From the NCBI GenBank assembly GCA_020137815.1, contig CM035360.1, positions 6,955,059-7,019,058 on the forward strand: a stretch of 64,000 nt of DNA, in the 5' to 3' direction. The notes below the pieces were generated by a model. That model had not been told where the DNA came from. It did no database searches and saw only the letters and a list, made by a program, of their open reading frames with translations. Both the position numbers and the translations under genes were made by a program. Shown here piece by piece: positions 59,201-64,000 of the stretch. This stretch comes from Hormiphora californensis. Taxonomy: Eukaryota > Ctenophora > Tentaculata > Cydippida > Pleurobrachiidae. Position 1 is the first letter of the stretch. Each line of letters opens with the position of its first letter.

Positions 59201-61819
59201 CCTACAAGACTAGTGTCACACCCACAATAACAGATGTGTCTCCAAGTGAAGGTATTATAGGAGAAATGGAATGGACAGTTATGAATAGTTGAACCTGCTA
59301 AAGATTCACAAGATATTTACTGCTCATAATGGAAGACTCTCAGCCCAGTCTCCTGTTCATTTGCTATGATCTCACCAAACCATCTCCCTCTGCAGTTTCC
59401 GAAGGTACTGTTATCACTATTACGGGTACCAACCTGGAGGATACAGATGTTGATAGCGATGCAACTGCTACAGTTGGTAAGTTACCTAGTGTCTAATCCC
59501 GGGGTACTCTGGGGACTGGGAGTAAATATATTCTTTGTTGGTGTCCCACTGTCTTTGCATCACCTGCGATTTTGGGTCATGACCGGGCTCCATTAAACTA
59601 ACCAAAACTCATCGAAAAATTGGTCAAAATGGTTCTAATAAAAACCAGTGTTCTAGAGAATTGTCTGGCGAACATTTTGGTTGCAAGATTGACTTTCCAA
59701 GTCTTACCAATCGTCAGATATATCGTTGTAAAGTCAAAATTACGTGTTCATGAAATCCGACCGGGGTTCACGTTTTGAAAAATTCACAAATGCAAAGTTG
59801 CTCGGATCACATTGCATCCCTCATAAGAGTTGTAGGAAATTGTCTGGCGGTCATTTTGGTACCCGGGTTTTTGTCCTAGCTCAATGTTTAGAGTGTCTTA
59901 TGACTATCAGAACTGGAATTTTCCCATATGTGGTCTCAGGTATCGCATTGCATTTTGCCCTGTTATGAAGCTCATAGCTGCTTGAATAACATCTTAGTGC
60001 ATGATAGGGTTGAGATAGACCACTTGCGTATCCTACACATTAACAGGGGCCTTGCCAAATCGTCATAACAACCCTGTCAAGTGTCTAGATGAAATTGAGA
60101 CGATATGTGCTGATTATCATGGGATTACACACGACACCGAGCCACCTAATTAGGGGTTGTGAGCCGATACTAACTAAGACTCAGCATCGAAAAATCTTCA
60201 TGTTCCTACAGTCATAACGTAACTTAAACGTAGAGCTATGGCAAAAACCATGGTATCAAAATGAACCTTAGACGATTCCAATGAAACTCTTGTAAATTTC
60301 AAATCATTTTACCCATTTGTTGATGACACGTGATCCCCTCGAAAATGCTGGTTGAATTTCGTCTTTAGACAGTCATAAGACACTCTAAACATTGAGCTAG
60401 GATAAAAACCCGGGTATCAAAATGACCGCCAGACAATTTCCTACAACTCTTATGAGGGATGCAATGTGATCCGAGCAACTTTGCATTTGTGAATTTTTCA
60501 AAACGTGAACCCCGGTCGGATTTCATGAACACGTAATTTTGACTTTACGACGATATATCTGACGATTGGTAAGACTTGGAACGTCAATCTTGCCACCAAA
60601 ATGTTCGCCAGACAATTCTCTAGAACACTGGTTTTTGTTAGAACCATTTTGACCAATTTTTCGATGAGTTTTGGTTAGTTTAATGGAGCCCGGTCATGAC
60701 CCAAAATCGCAGGTGATGCAAAGACAGTGGGACACCCTGTACTAATGAAGTTGGACATTTACCTTTCACGGCTTGTACCGTACTTGCTTTGAGTTATCCC
60801 ACTTTGAGTACTTCCAATTTTACATGTCCCCCCTCCCAGGCGGAGAGGACTGTGAGGTTACATTCCAGAATGCCACTATGATCAAATGTGAAGTGGGAGC
60901 TGGAGAGGAGAACATGAACATCCCTGTTCAGGTAAAATATTGCATGTGTTTTATCAGGAACCGACCTGCCGACCGAACCAGGAAATACTGGTCCCTGATT
61001 GGCTTATAACCAGTCACGTGACCTAAATAACGAGTTCTGATTGGTTGTTTACTTGTTTCGGTCGGTTCCTGTGTTTTATCCATGTTTTATTATAGTGTTT
61101 TTATTTGTAGCACAGGTTTAGATAACTCTGTCTGTAGATTTTTTTAGGTTTGTGGCAACCAGGATTTTAGATTTGCCACCTGGATTGATATATTGACAGT
61201 AACATTATTTAATCAGGAAATACTGGTCCCTGATTGGCTGATAACCAGTCACGTGACCTAAATAATGAGTTCTGATTGGTTGTTTACTTGTTTCGGTCGG
61301 TTCCTGATATTGACAGTGACACTATTTAATCAGGTGTTGGTGGATAACTGGGGTCACAGTAACTATGATAAGCTGGTGAATTATACCATTACAGCCACTG
61401 CCACCAGTCCTTCTACTGTTACAACTACTGTACTGGGTGGACCTACCATTACCATCCAGGGGTCTGGGTTCCTACAAGGTAATATAGAACTAGACCCCCC
61501 CCCGGCCCTTTATACCCAAACTAAACTTTCTCTTTTCACTTTTTGCATGGAGCTGGGGTGGGAAGAGGAAGTGTTTTCATGATCCATGGCTGGTATCCAA
61601 ACACTTCAATTCCTGTTTCAACGTTTCTAGTATCAGATTTCCTGTCCTAACCCCCCTCCCACCCATCAGAGGGTATGAACGTGTCGGTATGTGATGAGCT
61701 TGTAGAGTACACGTATACATCTAACAGTGAGATCTCTCTCGCAACACCTCCCTGCTCTGACTGTAGCTCCTGTTCTAATAACCTGTGTAACTGCAACATC
61801 AAGGTACTGGGAGAATGTG

Positions 61820-61910
<91 letters not shown>

Positions 61911-63880
61911 TTTCTCAATTTCCAATTCTCTTACATCACCCTCCTTGTCTCACTAACTCTCCTTGTCTCACTAACTCTCCCCTCTCTATCAGATTGTTAC
62001 CGACTATACCGACGAGACACTTTACAACAAGATCACTTACAGCACCGCCAACACCCCAACCATTACCAACATCAATCCAGACAATGCCGGTACTGGCGGT
62101 GGAAAATCTGTAAGTGGTTAAATCTGCACGGAAACGTGCTCTCAGTTGGTTAGCTATTGTAGTAGAGTATGTTTGATCATGGTAACAGAACTAGTGGTAA
62201 CCATGGTAACACAACTAGTGGTAACCATGGTAACACAACTAGTGGTAACCATGGTAACACATGCCTTGTTTTTCAGATCACCATAACAGGAACAGGATTC
62301 AGCAGTGAGAAGACAGATGTGGCTGTCAAATTTGATTCAGTTACCTGCGTTGTTCAGTCTTCAACCACCACACAGGTATGCTTACTTACTTACCTCTCAG
62401 TCTCTATTGTGTTGTCTTCTTTCCTCACTTCTTTCACCCATACTTCATCTCTGTCTTTCCACTTAACAATCCAGACTCGCGTCCACCCGCACCGCCAGTT
62501 GAAAAGGACGAGAAATTTAGTTCCCCTGAACAGTAACAACAACTCTCCCCTTCAGATTGTTTGTGAGACGGGAGCCAAGGCTGACTTATCCAACAAGGAT
62601 GGAGTTGAGGTTAGGATTAACGAGGGTCTGGTTGACAACCCTGATAATCACACCATGACCTACATGGACAAGTGGAGTTCCATCTACACCTGGGGTGGCA
62701 GTGAGGAAAACAAACCGGTGGCGGGTGATCTCGCTGTGCTTACCGAGGGTACGTAGTGACGTTGTGTGGTTATGATCCCCCCACCCGATCTTTAGAAATA
62801 ATTTACTTCCCTGACTATCTTGAACCCCAAAAGTACCCCGAGATTTAATCCTCACCATATCCCCCTACAGGTCAGATAGTGTACCTAGATGAGGACACTC
62901 CCCTACTGAAGGCCCTCCTGTTGAGGGGTGGTCACCTTATATTTGATGATAACCAGGATGTCATGTTGAAGGCAGAGTACATTCTAATCCTAGGAGGGGG
63001 ATCAATCACGGTTAGTAGAGGGAATCTGTCGAGCATCATATATATGTGGGACCCTTTCGGCCCTAGTCTTACTTCTGGTCGTGACGTTCTGGACGGGTGG
63101 TTCTGACAGTAACAGCATCATCAGATGTTCATTCTCTCCCCCTGCTAGATCGGTTCAGAGGAAGTTCCATTTGAGCACGAGGCAGTCATTGAGATGTACG
63201 GTAACCAACAATCTACTGAACTACCAATGTATGGAGCCAAGACCCTTGCTGTTCGAAACGGTACGTGATAAGAAACAGCCATCTAGTTTTGCTTTTTTAG
63301 AACGGTTCACTTTATCTAAACATCGCCACCTGGGCGGTAGAGACAGATGTTCACATCTTGTCCCCCGACAAATAACCAAGTTTCTCATCTCCCAATCACC
63401 AAGTATCTCTACTCCAATCACCAAGTATCTCTCCCAATCACCAAGTCTCTCTCCTCCAACTACAGGTACAGTTGAGATGCACGGCAAGGAGGTGACACCA
63501 AGATGGACAGAGCTGGGAGACACGGCCAATGCTGGGGATACACAGATCACTGTGGATGGGGAAACCAACTGGAAGGTATTATAAACGGTCGCTTGCTTGT
63601 ACCGAACTGCACCACTCTGTTCCCACTTTTCTAAACTTCTAACTCCCCCTATCCAGCTCCTTACCGATCTTACCACCCCCATTCTCTTCAGGTGAATGAC
63701 CAAATAGCCATCTCTTCCTCTTCGTTCTCTCCTGAAGAGAACGAGGACTTCTACATTACCGCCATTAGTTACAACAGTGGGACTAACAAGACTTCAATCA
63801 CCCTACACACAGCCCTGCAGTACAAACATATCAGTCTCACCCAGACTATTCGGGGCCATACTATCCGAACTGCTGCAAAG
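29260..63880 (+). CDS. PKHD1L1: fibrocystin-L (PKHD1L1)-like giant surface protein, 3' incomplete
   Basis: Fifty-three GT-AG exons join without a frame break into 2453 codons and run off the window. Order: signal peptide (1-23), Cys-rich module (24-99), IPT/TIG domains, PA14 (about 415-680), a link matching the PKHD1L1 core, IPT array, CAP/SCP domain (about 1378-1540), more IPT, then G8 (about 2250-2385) and the start of the beta-helix region. This order follows vertebrate PKHD1L1 (about 4240 residues) except for the Cys-rich module and the CAP domain, which vertebrate forms lack. In vertebrates the protein is a large single-pass membrane protein of immune cells and hair-cell stereocilia; function here is not inferable beyond secretion and the cell surface. 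Introns are mostly 100-600 bp; the long ones hold transposons and, in intron 3, an antisense EGF gene. Confidence 0.92.
30353..36288. mobile_element. giant 5.9-kb fold-back element with internal satellite
   Basis: The element begins CAGGGTGTGAACTGCATGTC and ends with the exact complement. It is flanked on both sides by CTAAT (30348-30352 and 36289-36293), a 5-bp target duplication. Terminal arms of about 600 bp are nearly identical (30353-30950 and about 35700-36288). Between them is a 32-bp satellite (core TACCTCCCATTTACTCCATC) that changes strand several times: + at 30950-32370, - at 32375-33140, + at 33145-33985, - at 33992-35735. Because 32 is not a multiple of 3, all frames cycle through the same 32-residue repeat, so its long ORFs (up to 442 codons) are artefacts. 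No transposase. It sits in intron 3 of the PKHD1L1-like gene. Confidence 0.92.
31076..31152. repeat. hairpin inside satellite
   Basis: A stem of about 28 bp (AGGGAAGCATAGAGATGGAA and complement) with a 20-nt loop interrupts the first satellite block of the giant fold-back element. Confidence 0.8.
36625..36680 (-). mobile_element. 107-bp palindromic MITE family, partial copy 1
   Basis: Right half only, ending GATTCGGTCGGTTCGT, immediately 3' of the EGF-like gene's stop codon. Confidence 0.75.
36701..37790 (-). CDS. small secreted EGF-like protein, nested antisense
   Basis: Four exons on the minus strand: 37790-37762, 37596-37447, 37240-37121, 36861-36701; about 152 residues. It has a signal peptide (MFKTLLVIALLPVAYS), a first Cys-rich part (CDCGTGFWYDGLSC), then two calcium-binding EGF-like units marked DINECQLYKPC, FCVNYVGTYDCICDDGF and DIDECVEDFGIC, CFNLVGTYWCNC, and an acidic tail ending VYNNDL. 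Splice phases agree, except that exon 37596-37447 has one base too many: a GGGG run (minus strand) at 37560-37563 must lose one G to connect the signal peptide to the EGF frame. This could be sequence error or a null allele. The whole gene lies inside intron 3 of the PKHD1L1-like gene on the other strand. No ortholog recognised. Confidence 0.78.
38233..38350 (+). repeat. tandem copies of the exon-4 acceptor
   Basis: About three units, each C-tract plus AG followed by GTTTCAGTACCAACCAGTTC, which is the start of PKHD1L1-like exon 4 (real exon start 38351). The upstream copies carry their own C-rich tract and AG. Confidence 0.92.
38783..38889 (+). mobile_element. 107-bp palindromic MITE, copy 2
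   Basis: Begins AGGAACCGACCGAA and ends TTCGGTCGGTTCCT, with central GTCACGTGAC. Flanked by GTAAGTA on both sides (38773 and 38890). The left copy is the splice donor of PKHD1L1-like exon 5. Confidence 0.92.
40345..43235 (+). other. PKHD1L1: PKHD1L1-like exons 10-19: PA14 domain and following core
   Basis: Exons 40345-40500, 40629-40731, 40937-41062, 41227-41388, 41653-41770, 41950-42079, 42344-42428, 42577-42698, 42853-42960, 43138-43235. GVLAEYW opens the PA14 fold. YARIKAFLNIQETDMYGFHL and KAKLYMSPDDNPDNAELI are typical of its core, and YYIELVAILGDYSHNFGFG of its end. PA14 modules usually bind carbohydrate; binding here is inferred. Confidence 0.88.
42101..42146 (-). ncRNA. retroposed tRNA-derived fragment
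   Basis: On the minus strand it reads a box-A-like TGGTGTAGTGGCTAGG followed about 4 nt later by box-B-like GGGTTCGATTC and then TTTTT. The anticodon arm is missing, so it is not a functional tRNA. Direct repeats GCAGTTAT at 42093-42100 and 42147-42154 look like a target-site duplication. It lies in intron 15 of the PKHD1L1-like gene. Confidence 0.6.
44123..44229 (+). mobile_element. 107-bp palindromic MITE, copy 3
   Basis: Full-length, flanked by ACTGGCAAC direct repeats of 9 bp on both sides. Confidence 0.92.
44262..44865. mobile_element. inverted-repeat element with GATCTGGCTTTTTTT repeats
   Basis: It starts with a run of G and CCAAGGCCAAAAAAAGCC and ends with the complement and a run of C. 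The left interior is a tandem array of GATCTGGCTTTTTTTGG-type words (44320-44630). The overlapping Phe-rich ORF is an artefact. Confidence 0.8.
45421..45532 (+). repeat. duplicated acceptor/exon start (exon 24)
   Basis: Two copies (45421-45470, 45486-45532) of CCCTTGCTAGAGATGACGAG and about 25 following bases. The second is the functional 5' end of exon 24 (start 45497). Confidence 0.9.
48113..49196 (+). other. PKHD1L1: PKHD1L1-like exons 31-33: embedded CAP/SCP domain
   Basis: Exons 48113-48299, 48710-48863, 49049-49196 add about 163 residues between IPT units. CAP family features: QAARDTHNEYRSLH (helix 1 with the cavity His), SSWAKYLAKNG, SRGENLMM (GEN with Glu), TGYTQVIWKLSTEVGCAV (CAP1 signature and Glu), and VYVVCHYAPTGNVQGKF (CAP2 signature). 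The second cavity His, normally GHYTQ, appears as TGYTQ, so the metal-site tetrad seems incomplete. Frame is continuous with the flanking IPT exons (entry and exit phase 1). Confidence 0.9.
48330..48709 (+). repeat. ~46-bp minisatellite before CAP exon 2
   Basis: About eight units, each with ACAATCTCACCTCACAG followed by TTCCCGTGCTCTCTCCACTA. The true acceptor (CACCCCTCAG at 48700-48709) is the last, diverged copy. Fills the intron between exons 31 and 32 of the PKHD1L1-like gene. Confidence 0.92.
49848..52834 (-). CDS. LINE ORF2: AP endonuclease and reverse transcriptase
   Basis: Counted from the probable frameshift point it has about 995 residues. The endonuclease is complete only if the frame overlapping ORF1 is used: WKIGTLNVRSL, CLVQETFL, VYRPPYTTKS, IIAGDLNFQ, GTTSDHFLVQF. 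The reverse transcriptase has YRPVSNIPFLSKLLEKVV, GYRVGHSCETLL, DMSAAFDTVDH, GVPQGSLLGPILF, the catalytic YADD in LYADDSQLYV, and LGILLDHNL. The C-terminus has ILPISYRLDFKACLIAYKIV, as in CR1/L2-type elements. There is no in-frame ATG before the endonuclease; translation probably depends on -1 frameshifting from ORF1. The product would nick target DNA and prime reverse transcription. Confidence 0.88.
52772..54013 (-). CDS. LINE ORF1 protein with zinc knuckles
   Basis: A 413-residue nucleic-acid-binding protein. Residues about 130-230 look RRM-like in pattern (VVRSRVNSDHTRLYFPNEDQ). Residues about 295-345 hold CCHC-type knuckles: CYHCQGFGHMAGSVYC and CCFCAGTHQTKDC, then a further CVNC pair with a later WC. 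Near the C-terminus the codons GAA AAA AAC contain the slippery heptamer A AAA AAC (52841-52835), 64 nt before the ORF1 stop. ORF2 is in the -1 frame. Confidence 0.88.
   Translation of the reverse strand: MTVTSNYDICITKSDFEDVLAGEVFSNDYKGSDLLVCLERGDAVCPSSVHKPQLWHLLKACYKMLPATAPFSVPGDQADLRESFAKLHKDLVSTISALVKPVEKGKDDVGNGEPEEPVTPTMKHYVNITTGNSGEGESAFCADKWKNVVKPKVESALKTIPVVRSRVNSDHTRLYFPNEDQMKEAEKVLTPLAQDCSVSFFSEETKKLEPKVTINDLGPDLLEKEAILAAILDKNEDIRKLYHEDKKLKVVFVNERDRYAVIQMAPEIRRLLSSSGDRLNLGLRQHFVKNRYHVIQCYHCQGFGHMAGSVYCPQKDDPVCCFCAGTHQTKDCRAKKNNETGKMKCVNCEVGGSREDKKYAKTHTASSMWCPSYINERARLMERTSGVSKEEKNMYWTRTKEELLRKRLGRLGH
52835..52841 (-). promoter_or_regulatory. candidate -1 ribosomal frameshift heptamer
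   Basis: A AAA AAC in the ORF1 reading register (GAA AAA AAC). After slipping back one base, the next codon CAT GTA leads into the ORF2 endonuclease without a stop. I see no strong downstream stem-loop by eye, only weak pairing about 20-50 nt downstream. Confidence 0.6.
55848..55939 (+). mobile_element. 107-bp palindromic MITE, copy 4 (right end lost)
   Basis: Starts AGGAACCGACCGAACC and stops before the right terminus. GTGGCAGGTAGGA occurs at both 55811 and 55939, so exon 39's end and donor exist twice around it. Confidence 0.88.
55960..57524. mobile_element. 1.57-kb palindromic element, TA target
   Basis: Nearly complete inverted repeat with arms of about 770 bp. Terminus CAAGGTGGCCCATAAATTAT and its complement are flanked by TA. 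The mirrored ORFs on the two arms have no transposase motif. The TA target and terminus suggest a Tc1/mariner-type MITE. It lies in intron 39 of the PKHD1L1-like gene. Confidence 0.85.
57540..58165. other. GC-rich structured element
   Basis: Starts and ends with related GC-rich words (GCGGGCATCTATT, TGCGTCTATTTGAGCCGGCG). Its left part contains three consecutive hairpins: 57575-57609 (perfect 16-bp stem), 57610-57648 (18-bp stem, one mismatch) and about 57650-57686 (12-bp stem). No ORF. It may be a non-autonomous transposon with structured ends or a structured RNA; undetermined. Confidence 0.55.
58223..58329 (-). mobile_element. 107-bp palindromic MITE, copy 5
   Basis: Full-length, opposite orientation to copies 2 and 3, with GTTGTATC flanking repeats. 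Confidence 0.9.
59082..59139 (+). repeat. duplicated acceptor/exon start (exon 42)
   Basis: ACGTACTACCCG preceded by AG occurs at 59082-59093 and again at 59128-59139. The second is the exon start. Confidence 0.85.
59540..60736. mobile_element. 1.2-kb fold-back element
   Basis: Terminus GGTGTCCCACTGTCTTTGCA and its complement. Arms extend about 420 bp and include a second mirrored block (GACAATTTCCTACAACTCTT and complement). No ORF of note. It lies in intron 43 of the PKHD1L1-like gene. Confidence 0.85.
60956..61070 (+). mobile_element. 107-bp palindromic MITE, copy 6
   Basis: It carries a short extra CCGACCTG near its left end. Flanked by GTGTTTTATC 10-bp direct repeats. Confidence 0.9.
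61215..61305 (+). mobile_element. 107-bp palindromic MITE, copy 7 (left end lost)
   Basis: Lacks the first 16 bp or so. It is bracketed by two near-identical copies of the exon-45 acceptor region (TTGACAGTRACAYTATTTAATCAG at 61193-61216 and 61310-61333). Confidence 0.85.
61819..61911. repeat. (CTGT)n microsatellite
   Basis: About 23 tetranucleotide copies in intron 46 of the PKHD1L1-like gene. Confidence 0.97.
62175..62262. repeat. 28-bp repeat with GGTAACCATGGTAAC
   Basis: Three to four tandem copies, each containing the palindromic word TTACCATGGTAA-like sequence plus ACAACTAGT, in intron 47. Confidence 0.85.
62556..63880 (+). other. PKHD1L1: PKHD1L1-like exons 49-53: G8 domain, start of beta-helix region
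   Basis: Exons 62556-62748, 62871-63010, 63149-63260, 63466-63575, 63692-63880. The G8 domain is clear: IYTWGG, KPVAGDLAVLTEGQIVYLDE, LLKALLLRGGHLIFDD, LKAEYILILGGGSITIG, then VIEMYGNQ, LPMYGAKTLAVRNGTVEMHG and the closing VTPRWTEL. It lines up with the first G8 domain of PKHD1L1. After the last donor (63881) the gene continues outside the window. Confidence 0.9.
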
Positions 63881-64000
63881 GTGAGAGGGAGTAAGGGGAC
63901 CTGTTGTATGATTTGCTGGACTATTGGAATCACAACTTTTCAGGAATCATAGCTTCCTGGAAGCTCTCCAAACTCCCAAACAACACCCACCCATTTCTAA

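Larger units (their letters stand above)
49343..62375 (+). other. PKHD1L1: PKHD1L1-like exons 34-48: IPT array II
   Basis: Exons 49343-49450, 54311-54392, 54626-54857, 55003-55119, 55292-55456, 55663-55817, 58438-58615, 58748-58912, 59128-59251, 59396-59476, 60840-60931, 61334-61478, 61670-61803, 61993-62109, 62277-62375. IPT starts include ITSISPSSGSTQGGDIVTLT, VSKVTPLEGGIYGGTVVTIT, ITDVSPSEGVSEGTVITIT and TITNINPDNAGTGGGKSITI. A Cys-rich CSDCSSCSNNLCNC stretch lies at the end of exon 46. Introns 34, 39 and 43 hold a LINE, a MITE cluster and a fold-back element. Confidence 0.86.

Noticed and set aside
61675-62153. Cys-Leu-Ser-Val repeat ORFs resembling a Cys-rich protein
   Set aside because: The CLSV repeat is the (CTGT)n microsatellite. 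Only the flanking 61670-61803 and 61993-62109 parts are real exons.

Overview
The window is nuclear DNA of an animal. It has spliced genes with short GT-AG introns, orthologs of metazoan genes, a non-LTR retrotransposon, and abundant MITEs, fold-back elements and CT/GA microsatellites. The gene set fits an invertebrate, possibly an early-branching one such as a sponge, but the sequence does not fix the taxon. A 100-N gap lies at 3276-3375. At least two conserved exons carry frame-breaking indels, so some local sequence error is likely.

Layout. 1-5.1 kb: gene-free, rich in GA/CT repeats. 5.1-7.6 kb: two related LINE ORF1-only elements, one broken and one intact. 8.5-12.1 kb (+): an 8-exon LRP2BP-like Sel1-repeat gene. 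12.4-21.7 kb (+): a UCKL1-like uridine-cytidine kinase gene with two candidate first exons and an intron built from amplified copies of its own splice junctions. 21.7-29.2 kb: gene-poor, with CT repeats and a palindromic MITE. 29.26 kb to the window end (+): the 5' 53 exons (2453 codons) of a giant fibrocystin-L/PKHD1L1-like cell-surface gene, with signal peptide, Cys-rich module, IPT/TIG domains, PA14, more IPT, an unexpected CAP/SCP domain, more IPT, then G8 and the start of the beta-helix region.

Introns of the large gene hold a 5.9-kb giant fold-back element full of 32-bp satellite, a small secreted EGF-like gene on the opposite strand, an apparently intact antisense LINE with a canonical -1 frameshift heptamer between ORF1 and ORF2, seven copies of a 107-bp palindromic MITE, a retroposed tRNA fragment, and several fold-back elements.

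Most striking points: (1) a CAP domain embedded in the IPT array of a fibrocystin-L protein; (2) repeated tandem duplication of splice junctions, extreme in UCKL1 (34 bp x about 24 at the donor and about 40 bp x 8-9 at the acceptor of one intron) and recurring at many junctions of the large gene; (3) the LINE frameshift site, and a 45-nt 5' end shared between the LINE and an ORF1-only element. All exon models were spliced by eye, keeping frame and family similarity; no alignment program was run.
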